Positions 27,656-34,255 are shown, numbered from the stretch's first letter. The stretch: 64,000 bases of DNA from Pseudomonas sp. GOM7 (GCF_026723825.1 NZ_CP113519.1:930001-994000); one strand, 5' to 3'. The notes: generated by a model not told the origin, from the letters alone. Made by a program: numbers and translations.

Positions 27656-27899
27656 AAGTAGTGAGCAATAGCTTTTCGATCCTGTCGTCAGCGCGGTTGC
27701 ATTCGTATATCCGGCCTGTTGTGGGCTCTTGCGCCCTGGCCATTCTGTAGCTCGCGCAGCGGGGGCCAAGCGTTCAATCGATCACCAGGATCATCATTGT
27801 TATCGGCCTTGTTCCGCTGCAGGACTCGCCTGTTCCGACAGTTTCGCTATTCACCACAACCACAAGAAAACCATCACACCTTTCTGATTACCCCCACCG
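27656..27899 (-). ncRNA. Predicted seekRNA/bridge RNA region of the IS1111-type element
   Basis: In IS1111-group elements the guide RNA is encoded in the noncoding end downstream of the transposase gene, which here is this segment read on the minus strand. It contains TAACAA (complement at 27797-27802) and, about 20 bases on, TTGAA (complement at 27773-27777). These match the two sides of the attC insertion point (TAACAACT and, as complement, ATTCAAG). The matches are short and could be chance. RNA ends are not known. Confidence 0.5.
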
Positions 27900-28943
27900 T
27901 CAGGCGGGCTTTACGCTCTGCCAATTGCCACTGAACCGCCGCTCATGGCACCACACCGCCCAGCAGATCCGCACCAGCTTATTGGCCAGGGCCACTGCTG
28001 CTTTGTTGTGACCGATACGGGCTGCCGTCTCGACGGCCCAGCGCTGCAACTGCGTCAGCTTTTCCGGCGTGCGGGCCTGGCAGCGTTGCGCGGCGAGCAA
28101 GGCTGCACGTGAGCCGTGGATCAATAAGGTGCGTACATAGACATTGCCCTGTAGGCTGATATGGTCGAGCTTGCGGCTATTGCCGGTGCTGAACTCGCGC
28201 GGTGTCATACCCAGCCAGGCGCTGAGCTGGCGACCATTGGCAAACCGTTCGGGCTTACCGACAGCGGCGGTCAGGGCGCTGGCGGTGAGCAGGCCAATGC
28301 CACTGACCTCATCCAGTTTGCGCACGATGGCATCGTCAGCATGCCAGCGCTTGAGTTGCTGTTCGCATTCGGCCATGCACTGTTCGTACAGGTTGATCTC
28401 GGCCAGGACGATATGCAGCAGACGGCTCAGGGGCGCGAGTTCAGGTTGCTCAACCAGCTCACTGGCAGCTCGGATGAAGTCGGCGGTCGAGGCCGGCGCT
28501 TCGATACCCGCTTCACGCAGCATGCCGCGCAGCAGGTTGATACGCTGGGTGCGGCTCTTCTTCCAGGTTTCCCGCAGTCCGTGCAATTGCTGGAGCTGTT
28601 GTTGATCGTGACTTTTTACCGGCACGGGATGAATATCGGTGCAGCGCGCGGCTTCCAGCATGGCATCGCAGTCGTTGCGGTCGGTCTTGTTGCGCCGACG
28701 ATAGGGCCGCACGTAACGCGGATGCAGCAGCCGGACCTGATGTCCCAGCGATTGCGCCAACCGTCCCCAGTAATGCGCTGTGCCGCAGGCTTCCATCACC
28801 CACTCGACCGGCTCGGCCTGCTCCTGTATATATCGCCTGAACGCCTCCCGGTTCAGCCGCTTGCGCTGCACCACCTGGCCGTAACGGACACTCTCGGCAA
28901 CTTGGTAAACGGACTTGGCCAGATCAACAGCGATGCGCTTCAT
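27900..28943 (-). CDS. IS110/IS1111-family transposase (DEDD recombinase)
   Basis: 347 residues. The N-terminal DEDD RuvC-like domain has MKRIAVDLAKSVYQ (first Asp), WVMEACGTAHYWGRLA (Glu) and RNKTDRNDCDAMLEAAR (Asp residues). The C-terminal Transposase_20 domain has LDEVSGIGLLTASALTAAVG and FANGRQLSAWLGMTPREFSTG with the conserved Ser region. Length and order match intact IS1111-group transposases, so the element may be functional. It guides insertion with an element-encoded RNA in this family. Confidence 0.93.
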   Translation of the reverse strand: MKRIAVDLAKSVYQVAESVRYGQVVQRKRLNREAFRRYIQEQAEPVEWVMEACGTAHYWGRLAQSLGHQVRLLHPRYVRPYRRRNKTDRNDCDAMLEAARCTDIHPVPVKSHDQQQLQQLHGLRETWKKSRTQRINLLRGMLREAGIEAPASTADFIRAASELVEQPELAPLSRLLHIVLAEINLYEQCMAECEQQLKRWHADDAIVRKLDEVSGIGLLTASALTAAVGKPERFANGRQLSAWLGMTPREFSTGNSRKLDHISLQGNVYVRTLLIHGSRAALLAAQRCQARTPEKLTQLQRWAVETAARIGHNKAAVALANKLVRICWAVWCHERRFSGNWQSVKPA

Positions 28944-29013
28944 AACGGCTCTCCCAATTTCAGCTATAACAGCCCTCAGGTATAGAACTGTGGCGTGGGG
29001 GAATCCATTACAG

Positions 29014-29080
29014 CATTCAAGTCACTCGCTTCGCTCGTTCGGGATCGGCTAAAGCCGGCCCCTTAACCAAACGTTATACG
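29014..29080 (+). other. attC of cassette 1, right fragment
   Basis: Begins CATTCAAGTCACTCGCTTCG, contains the ATCGGCTAAAGCCGGCCCCT hairpin region and ends CCAAACGTTATACG. The R' box GTTATAC lies at 29073-29079, with the crossover after G29073. Interruption by the IS separates it from R''/L'' by 1.4 kb, so cassette 1 is probably immobilised. Confidence 0.85.
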
Positions 29081-29088
29081 AAACCAAC

Positions 29089-29529
29089 ATGAAAGACTGG
29101 CTTGAAGTCAAAGAAGAGTTCCAAGTAGATGGATCATTAAGAGATATCTATGTGCTGGGCATTTGCATTGACGCCTGGAGTAATCTCATCAAAAAACTCA
29201 AGCATGAGCACTTTCAGTTGAAATTCATGCATGGCAGTTTTGACCGCGCGCTACCCGAAAACTTTTATGAAATAAAAGAACTACAGCAAACCAACCCAAC
29301 GATTTTGTGCATATGGCTCGATAACAGTATTCAAGTTAACTGCCACTTTTTCATGGAAACGGAAATTGAACTTGATATCTCACCAAGGGAAATCAAAGGT
29401 TTGGCGGAATATATAACACTAACAAGCTTCATGAAGTGGCTATCAAGCACATTGCGTAAGCCTGCTATCCTGACGCATGAAGGCTCTCAAGATCAGGTGA
29501 TTTTAAGTGTCAGCGAGAGCATCGTATAA
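29089..29529 (+). CDS. Cassette 2 protein, unknown function (146 aa)
   Basis: Soluble protein with no signal or membrane segment. Alternating strands (DIYVLGICIDAWSNLIKKL, ILCIWLDNSIQVNCHFF, ELDISPREIKGLAEY) followed by a helix and a final strand; this resembles several small immunity-type or cassette-borne proteins, but I cannot name a family. AT-rich compared with the chromosome. It starts 16 bp after the cassette boundary, with no strong Shine-Dalgarno. The stop TAA is part of the R'' box. Confidence 0.78.
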   Translation: MKDWLEVKEEFQVDGSLRDIYVLGICIDAWSNLIKKLKHEHFQLKFMHGSFDRALPENFYEIKELQQTNPTILCIWLDNSIQVNCHFFMETEIELDISPREIKGLAEYITLTSFMKWLSSTLRKPAILTHEGSQDQVILSVSESIV

Positions 29530-29600
29530 CAACTGGTTCAAATCGTTCGCTGCGCTCACTGGGGCGGGCTAAAGCCCGCCCCTTAACCAAACGTTAGAAG
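29523..29600 (+). other. attC site of cassette 2
   Basis: R'' GTATAAC (29524-29530) is complementary to GTTATAC at the cassette's start (29073-29079). The centre carries GGGGCGGGCTAAAGCCCGCC, a strong hairpin, and the 3' part CCCCTTAACCAAACGTTAGA. Crossover G is 29593. Confidence 0.9.
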
Positions 29601-29603
29601 CAC

Positions 29604-30092
29604 ATGAAATATTTCGCCAGCCTTAGAGAAAAAATAGACTTAGTTCATCACCAATTTTCCGAGCTGATTGGCAAAGCAATTGTAGGCTATGTGTTAGCGC
29701 AAATCTGGTGTGAGGAAACCGCCGCTTGGAGCGAGTGGAATGACCTTCCAGTATTTTTAGCAGTTGGTTCAGGTGAGCTCTCTATCTCATGGCAAAAATT
29801 TGATGAGCTCACTATAGAGGCCGGTCGCCTTCTGCCTTTTTCACTTTGCGGGAGCAAAGTGCGCTGGATAGATAGCGGAAATATCCATCTTGACGCTGCT
29901 ATTGGACGTACAGTTGAGTCAGTTTCTTTAGCACAAGGAGAGATGACAGTAGGCGGCAACGAAATAGAAATTTGGACGCGCTTACTAATTCATTTCACAG
30001 GCGGTGGTAGCTTGGAAATTTTTAATGCGCTTGACGAAAACGGCTTTGAATTTCACACCAAGACTGTAGAGGCCGGCGTGTCGTGCCTCTAA
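29604..30092 (+). CDS. Cassette 3 protein, unknown function (162 aa)
   Basis: Soluble mixed alpha/beta protein: an N-terminal helix (FASLREKIDLVHHQFSELIG), a central FDELTIEAGRLLPFSLCGSK and a strand-rich C-terminal half (IEIWTRLLIHFTGGGSLEIF). No recognised family. AT-rich. It begins 10 bp after the cassette boundary. The stop is built into the attC R'' box, a compact arrangement normal for cassettes. Confidence 0.78.
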   Translation: MKYFASLREKIDLVHHQFSELIGKAIVGYVLAQIWCEETAAWSEWNDLPVFLAVGSGELSISWQKFDELTIEAGRLLPFSLCGSKVRWIDSGNIHLDAAIGRTVESVSLAQGEMTVGGNEIEIWTRLLIHFTGGGSLEIFNALDENGFEFHTKTVEAGVSCL

Positions 30093-30145
30093 CTAGTGGT
30101 TCAAATCGCTCACTTCGTTCGCCCCCTTAACCAAACTTTAGAGAG
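30085..30145 (+). other. attC site of cassette 3, short and with mutated crossover base
   Basis: R'' CTCTAAC (30087-30093). The site is about 20 bp shorter than its neighbours because the GGCTAAAGCC hairpin is missing. The R' box reads CTTTAGAG instead of CGTTAGAG, so the crossover G (position 30137) is T. Recombination at this junction is probably impaired. Confidence 0.8.
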
Positions 30146-30155
30146 CCTTCCAAAG

Positions 30156-30542
30156 GTGAAGTTTGTGCAGATAATCAAGCTGATCGACGTAAGGGCTCTA
30201 GCTCTAGCATTCCTAGTCGGCGTGATATCGCCAGTAATATTTATTCAATTGACTCTGTTTGCACTGTCAGCACTCGGGAGCACCAATACCTACCTAGAAG
30301 GCACCATTCCTTTATATGCAGTGTATTTTATAGCTATGCCGTTTTTAGTCGGATACATGGCATCACGTCTAGCAAAACAGCTCCCTTATCATCATGGTCT
30401 AGGAGCCGTTCTAATCTTAGTGACTGTTGCCTATGCTCAATCCGAACCAATTTCCTGGCTGGTTGGCGCGACTCAACTCGTAGCTCATTCTATTGCTGGT
30501 GTGGTGGGGGTAGTCATGGCCATCCGGCGCTCACGTGCATGA
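30156..30542 (+). CDS. Cassette 4 membrane protein (128 aa)
   Basis: About four membrane helices: ALALAFLVGVISPVIFIQLT, LYAVYFIAMPFLVGYMA, HGLGAVLILVTVAYA and VAHSIAGVVGVVMAI. It starts with GTG at 30156, the first start inside the cassette; an ATG at 30096 would begin in the preceding attC and is unlikely. The C-terminus is basic (IRRSRA). Family not recognised. Small multi-span proteins are frequent in chromosomal cassette arrays. Confidence 0.72.
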   Translation: MKFVQIIKLIDVRALALAFLVGVISPVIFIQLTLFALSALGSTNTYLEGTIPLYAVYFIAMPFLVGYMASRLAKQLPYHHGLGAVLILVTVAYAQSEPISWLVGATQLVAHSIAGVVGVVMAIRRSRA

Positions 30543-30543
30543 G

Positions 30544-30624
30544 CTCTCTAACCACTGGTTCAAGCCGTTCGCTTCGCTCACTCGGGACCGGCTAAAGCCG
30601 GCCCCTTAACCAAACGTTATATTT
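30544..30624 (+). other. attC site of cassette 4
   Basis: R'' CTCTAAC (30546-30552) matches the complement of TTAGAGAGCC at the cassette's start. The centre carries GGGACCGGCTAAAGCCGGCC and the 3' end CCCTTAACCAAACGTTATAT, with crossover G at 30616. Confidence 0.9.
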
Positions 30625-30638
30625 CAGAGTCAAAATCC

Positions 30639-31052
30639 ATGTTCTATTCATTCTATCTATTTGCCGGAAAATTTAAGAATGAAGCAGAAGCTCAAGAATT
30701 TGCATTTGAGCAGTGGGAGTCCGAGCCCTCAACTGACGCAAGCGATAGTGATTACGATGCTTGGGAGGAGAGAAATCCTACCTGGCGACTTAAACAGGAA
30801 TTGGGGTTTTATATGGATTCCGATTTTGTTGAGCTGGCAACCGACTTAGCCTATATTAGTAGCCTTATTAAAAGCAAAGATGAACAATATACTCTAAACA
30901 AAAAATCTTCTGAAAATTACAGTCACTACATAATAGTTGGCACTGATTCCATATATGGCGACCTCAGAACCACATCAAATGAAAAACAGCTAAGGGAACC
31001 TGAAAGCACCGAATCACTTGTCTATCTCGGTAAATTCAACACTGAAATATAG
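30639..31052 (+). CDS. Cassette 5 protein, possibly Imm22-like immunity protein (137 aa)
   Basis: Acidic soluble protein. The order FYSFYLFAGKFKNEAEAQEF, then an acidic patch, then WRLKQELGFYMDSDFVEL resembles the immunity protein 22 family, in which a small domain neutralises a polymorphic toxin; this is a pattern match, not a search result. No toxin gene is adjacent. AT-rich; starts 22 bp into the cassette. The stop TAG lies in the R'' box. Confidence 0.75.
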   Translation: MFYSFYLFAGKFKNEAEAQEFAFEQWESEPSTDASDSDYDAWEERNPTWRLKQELGFYMDSDFVELATDLAYISSLIKSKDEQYTLNKKSSENYSHYIIVGTDSIYGDLRTTSNEKQLREPESTESLVYLGKFNTEI

Positions 31053-31124
31053 CAATTGGTTCAAACCGTTCGCTTCGCTCACTGGGACTGGCTAAAGCCC
31101 GCCCCTTAACCAAGCGTTAAGGGG
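31045..31124 (+). other. attC site of cassette 5, degenerate R''
   Basis: The R'' box reads ATATAGC (31047-31053) where the cassette start (GTTATAT) predicts ATATAAC, so the invariant AAC is AGC. The centre has GGGACTGGCTAAAGCCCGCC and the 3' end CCAAGCGTTAAGG, with crossover G at 31116. No later attC follows, so this is the last recognisable site. Confidence 0.85.
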
Positions 31125-31197
31125 CGCACGAAAATTGTAGTGAATTCCTCTCCGTGTTATCGCGGCTGCTGAATCCGATAATGGAGTGAGGAAGAAC

Positions 31198-31419
31198 ATG
31201 AATAAAGAAAGAGATCGAGCCTGGAGGCGTTTTAAAACCAAAATGAAGTCTAAAAGATGCGGTGGTTTTCAAGACTCCAAAGAAAAGCCTGAGAAGGGCT
31301 GGAAGCTGATGTGTATTCGGTCGGAAAAACTTATGCGAGCAAAGCAGCTAGGAATAGACTATCCGATAAAGACATTGAATCAGATTCTGGGCGACGAGCA
31401 GCCTTTGGAAGATAAATAG
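31198..31419 (+). CDS. Small basic hypothetical protein (73 aa)
   Basis: Starts at the ATG preceded by GTGAGGAAG. Lys/Arg-rich N-terminus (MNKERDRAWRRFKTKMKSKR) with GWKLMCIRSEKLMRAKQLGI; a nucleic-acid-binding role is possible but not shown. It is 4 bp from the phosphatase-like gene and surely co-transcribed. It follows the last attC, and no R'' box complementary to TTAAGGGGCGC is found beyond the pair, so these two genes are either native or a cassette that lost its attC. Confidence 0.65.
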   Translation: MNKERDRAWRRFKTKMKSKRCGGFQDSKEKPEKGWKLMCIRSEKLMRAKQLGIDYPIKTLNQILGDEQPLEDK

Positions 31420-31423
31420 AACC

Positions 31424-31750
31424 ATGAAAAATGTGCTATTTATCTGTAGCCGTAATCAGTGGCGAAGCCCCACAGCTGAAACGGTCTGGCGTAAACACCC
31501 AGGTATCAGTGTTCGATCTGCGGGTACAAGCCCAAATGCTCGAAAAACAGTAGGTTCAGCGGACATTCGCTGGGCTGATGTAATTATTGTCATGGAGCAG
31601 AAGCATAAGGACAGGTTAGTTGCGGAGTTTACTCGTCTTCTAGATCACAAGCCTATTCATGTGCTGGAAATCCCAGACGAGTACAAATACATGGATCCCG
31701 AGCTCGTAGAGATTTTGGAGGGTTCTGTGGGTGGTTGCCTTGGCCTTTAG
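31424..31750 (+). CDS. Low-molecular-weight protein tyrosine phosphatase-like protein (108 aa)
   Basis: The phosphate-binding loop CSRNQWRS (C-x5-R, about residues 8-15) is intact near the N-terminus, and a DPEL motif occurs late (about residue 89) where the general-acid Asp of LMW-PTPs lies. The protein is shorter than classical LMW-PTPs (~150 residues), matching a compact subfamily. It pairs with the small basic protein upstream. Palindromic element B begins at the base after its stop codon. Confidence 0.82.
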   Translation: MKNVLFICSRNQWRSPTAETVWRKHPGISVRSAGTSPNARKTVGSADIRWADVIIVMEQKHKDRLVAEFTRLLDHKPIHVLEIPDEYKYMDPELVEILEGSVGGCLGL

Positions 31751-31897
31751 CTAGGCTCTGTACGAAAAGTCGTCGAGCGAAGGTCAGGCAAGGCGAAATT
31801 GCTCGAAGAAGCGCAGTTTACGCGTTGTAAATGAGCATTCTGAGAGCGATTTCAACGCAGCATCACCGAGCGCAGGCACTTTTCGTACAAAGCCTAG
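31751..31897. repeat. Palindromic element, copy B of a covarying family
   Basis: Outer arms CTAGGCTCTGTACGAAAAGT and ACTTTTCGTACAAAGCCTAG pair with one mismatch; inner arms GAAATTGCTC and GAGCGATTTC pair. The centre CAGTTTACGCGTTGTAAATG matches copies A and C, while both arms differ from theirs. It begins immediately after the phosphatase-like gene's TAG. Confidence 0.85.
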
Positions 31898-31920
31898 TGC
31901 CCGGACAACCAGACAAAAAT

Positions 31921-31949
31921 GGTGGATGAAAAAACGTCATCCACCCTAC
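31921..31949. repeat. Intergenic palindrome, GTAGGGTGGAC family
   Basis: GGTGGATGAAAAAACGTCAT followed by CCACCCTAC forms a short stem and matches the right part of the unit at 18879-18966. The surrounding 31898-32110 has no gene. Confidence 0.65.
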
Positions 31950-32110
31950 AGGCACATCATCCTGACTTCGAGCGAAGGGTGGATAGCGCGAAGCTTATCG
32001 ACCATTGCTAGCGGGTGGCCGGGATTGGGCGTAAAGATGCCTGATCTCGAGTCACGATGGGCTTCGCTGTGCTCAACCCATCCTGCAACTGCAGCGTTTG
32101 CGTTCGGGCT

Positions 32111-32671
32111 TCAGAGATAGGAACCAACCAGTGCGAGCATCCAGAGCGCTGCGGCAGGGATGATGAACAGCAGATTGAGGCCGCTGATGCGGGCATTGCT
32201 CTGGCCGTTGTCATCGCCGCTGGCTTGGTTGGCGTGTCGCTGGATTTGTGCCAGGGGTATCGCCGGGGCCACGATGCAGCCGATCAGCAGTAGCAGATTC
32301 AGAGAACCGTTCTCGAGCTCGATACGAGACAGGCCATTGCTAACTACCATAAGCACGATATAGAGCCAGGCGATGCCTGAATAATCCCATGATCCCAGAC
32401 CCTGACGCTGCTTGTGCTCGCTGATCCGACTGCATAGCGAATGGGTGAAGAAGATCTGAAAGAACGAGCGTACCGCCGGCATGATCTTTTTCGGCAGCAT
32501 TGCAGTGCGTTGGCTGTCCCACTGCTTGTAGAACCAGTAGAGGGGGTACAGGCCGAAGGTGGCGAAATTCAGCAGGTAGAGTTTGTTCTCTGAGGTGACG
32601 AAGAAGGCGTTACGAGAGGAGGATTGTTCGTCCAGCAGTTCGGCTTTGGGGGGCTGATACAGGTTGTCCAT
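32111..32671 (-). CDS. Integral membrane protein, unknown function (186 aa)
   Basis: Starts at MDNLYQPPKAELLDE, preceded by CCAGGTCA. The N-terminal cytosolic stretch is followed by about four helices (LYLLNFATFGLYPLYWFYKQ, SGIAWLYIVLMVVS, LNLLLLIGCIVAPAIPLA, LNLLFIIPAAALWMLALVG). Similar proteins with a YQPPxAEL start are common in Pseudomonas but have no assigned role. A longer reading frame upstream lacks support. Confidence 0.75.
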   Translation of the reverse strand: MDNLYQPPKAELLDEQSSSRNAFFVTSENKLYLLNFATFGLYPLYWFYKQWDSQRTAMLPKKIMPAVRSFFQIFFTHSLCSRISEHKQRQGLGSWDYSGIAWLYIVLMVVSNGLSRIELENGSLNLLLLIGCIVAPAIPLAQIQRHANQASGDDNGQSNARISGLNLLFIIPAAALWMLALVGSYL

Positions 32672-32859
32672 TGACCTGGCTCCGATTAACGGTTGGGTAG
32701 GCTCGCGTCCGGCGAGTGTTTGTAGCGGGCAAAAGTATATGAATATCGAGGCGCTCTGGCTGTGTACGCGGGCGAGCATATCTGGCCCGGTAGCGTCGTG
32801 GTATGGCTCCCACGCTGGAGCGTGGGAGCCATCGTTCAGGGGCGCCGCCCGTCTGGCGC

Positions 32860-33543
32860 TTACCAGGGTAGCGGATTGCCCTGGTAGTCCAGGTAGCGCA
32901 AGCCAGGTTGGCCGACGGCTGCGCTGACCTGTTCGACCATGCCTTTGCAACTGCTGTCGATATCCAGCGGGGCGTTGTCGCCGCCCATGTCGGTGCGTAC
33001 CCAGCCTGGGTGCATCAGCAGCACGCCGAGCTTGGGGTTGTCCTGGCCGCGCACGAAGCACTGCGCCAGGTGGTTGAGTGCGGCCTTGCTGGCACCGTAC
33101 AGCGGCATACCCATGCCGGCGCCGGTTTCGATGCTGCCGAGGATCGAGCTCATGAATACGATCAGCCCCTGCTCGGTGGTCAGGTTCGGCAGCAGGCGCT
33201 CGGCCACGCGCAGCGGGGCGACGGCGTTGGTCAGGAACAGTTGGCCCATTTCTTCTGCGGTGGCCTGGGCGGTGCTGTGGTGCGCCGGGCCGGCCACTCC
33301 GGCGTTGACGAAGATGACGTCGAAGCGTTGCCCGTCGAGGCGACCAGCCAGTTGCTCCAGGCTGGCCGGCTCGGTCATTTCCAGCAGTTCCACGCGCACG
33401 CCGAGCTCTTGCAGGGGGGCTTGTTGCGCCGCGCTGCGCACGGTGGCGGTCACGGCCCAGCCCTGGGCGGTGAATTCACTGGCCAGGCCAAGGCCGAGGC
33501 CGCGTGAGACTCCAATGATCAGGATGGATCGAGAGGCAGTCAT
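32860..33543 (-). CDS. Short-chain dehydrogenase/reductase
   Basis: 227 residues from the ATG preceded by GGAGCCTGAT. The Rossmann motif ILIIGVSRGLGLGLA (TGxxxGxG variant), the VNAGVAG motif (NAG), the catalytic Ser in MSSILGS and YGASKAAL (YxxxK) are present. It resembles the C-factor/CsgA-like SDR group (YciK/YdfG-like size). The substrate is unknown, and there is no clear operon partner; yigZ lies 54 bp upstream on the same strand. Confidence 0.88.
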   Translation of the reverse strand: MTASRSILIIGVSRGLGLGLASEFTAQGWAVTATVRSAAQQAPLQELGVRVELLEMTEPASLEQLAGRLDGQRFDVIFVNAGVAGPAHHSTAQATAEEMGQLFLTNAVAPLRVAERLLPNLTTEQGLIVFMSSILGSIETGAGMGMPLYGASKAALNHLAQCFVRGQDNPKLGVLLMHPGWVRTDMGGDNAPLDIDSSCKGMVEQVSAAVGQPGLRYLDYQGNPLPW

Positions 33544-33596
33544 ATCAGGCTCCATGACGGGTGAGAAAGACGAGTCAGCATAGCGCACTCAACCTG

Positions 33597-34184
33597 TCAC
33601 TTAGCTGCGCTCAGGCTCTCCCGACCACGGCTGATATCACCCAGCAGCCGCTCCAGCCCTTCGCGCTCGGTCGGGGCCACGGCCAGGTGCAGGCGGGCGC
33701 CGGTGGTGTCGTAGTCTTCGTGTTCGATCAGGCTGTCGAAGTCGTTCAGGCGTGCCTTGAACAGCGGCAGTTCGGCGAACTGCAAATGGCAGGTGAAGGT
33801 CTGGCGCACGATCAGTTCGCGCCGCTCGCCGGCCTGCAGGCATTTGGCTGCGCTGCCGCCGTAGGCGCGGGCCAGGCCGCCGGTGCCGAGCTGGATGCCG
33901 CCGTACCAGCGGATCACCAGTACCACCACCTGGTCGCAACCCTGCCCTTCTATGGCGGCGAGGATGGGCCGGCCAGCGGTGCCGCCGGGTTCGCCGTCGT
34001 CGTTGAAGCGGTATTGGTTGCCCACCTTCCACGCCCAGCAGTTGTGCGAGGCGGCCAGGTCGCTGTGGCGCTCGATAAAGGCCTGAGCGTCGGCGGCGCT
34101 GGCGACCGGGGCGGCGAGGGCGAGGAAGCGGCTCTTGCGGATTTCCTCGCGGTACTCGCAAGGGCCGAGCAGGGTACTGGGCAT
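33597..34184 (-). CDS. yigZ: YigZ/IMPACT family protein
   Basis: 195 residues. The UPF0029 N-terminal domain has ASHNCWAWKVG, FNDDGEPGGTAGRPIL and VVVLVIRWYGGIQLGTGGLARAYG, which are the diagnostic family motifs; a C-terminal DUF1949-like domain follows (about 135-195). The IMPACT/YigZ family is linked to translational control, but the bacterial function is unresolved. It stands upstream of the SDR gene on the same strand. Confidence 0.92.
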   Translation of the reverse strand: MPSTLLGPCEYREEIRKSRFLALAAPVASAADAQAFIERHSDLAASHNCWAWKVGNQYRFNDDGEPGGTAGRPILAAIEGQGCDQVVVLVIRWYGGIQLGTGGLARAYGGSAAKCLQAGERRELIVRQTFTCHLQFAELPLFKARLNDFDSLIEHEDYDTTGARLHLAVAPTEREGLERLLGDISRGRESLSAAK

Positions 34185-34205
34185 GACAACCGGGTCTGCA
34201 AATGA

Positions 34206-34238
34206 AAACGCCCGCCAGTATAAGCCTGGCGGGCGTTG
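34206..34238 (-). terminator. Rho-independent terminator downstream of phoX
   Basis: On the minus strand AACGCCCGCCAG pairs with CTGGCGGGCGTT and is followed by TTTC. It sits between the phosphatase stop (34256) and yigZ. Confidence 0.8.
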
Positions 34239-34255
34239 ATTGATGCCGAGCGATG

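Larger units (their letters stand above)
27638..29013 (-). mobile_element. IS110-family (IS1111 group) insertion sequence inside an attC site
   Basis: About 1376 bp, with boundaries set by comparing the split attC with the intact ones (TAACAACT|CATTCAAG here against TAACAACTGGTTCAA). Subterminal inverted repeats ATGGATTCCCCACAC (27641-27655) and GTGGCGTGGGGGAATCCAT (28990-29008) flank it, as in the IS1111 group. No target duplication is seen. It contains the transposase and a ~245-bp noncoding segment downstream of it. The site choice matches the IS1111-attC elements described by Tetu and Holmes. Confidence 0.88.
27110..31124 (+). mobile_element. Integron gene-cassette array without integrase (CALIN-like)
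   Basis: Five attC sites with a shared sequence (TAAC, then TGGTTCAA, CGTTCGCTTCGCTCACT, GGCTAAAGCC, CCCCTTAACCAAACGTTA) separate five AT-rich single-ORF cassettes, all reading forward. Each cassette's 5' bases after G|TT are complementary to its own 3' R'' box (for example GTTATACG/CGTATAAC), the hallmark of cassette insertion. The flanks are ordinary chromosomal genes, and no tyrosine integrase lies between 25 and 33 kb. One attC is interrupted by an IS. Confidence 0.9.

Noticed and set aside
30096..30155. Upstream ATG start for the cassette 4 protein
   Set aside because: It would place the N-terminus inside the preceding attC; the GTG at 30156 lies within the cassette.
29040..31124. attC repeats as a CRISPR or plain REP cluster
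   Set aside because: Spacing equals whole ORFs, and the 5'/3' box complementarity of each cassette fits attC sites only.
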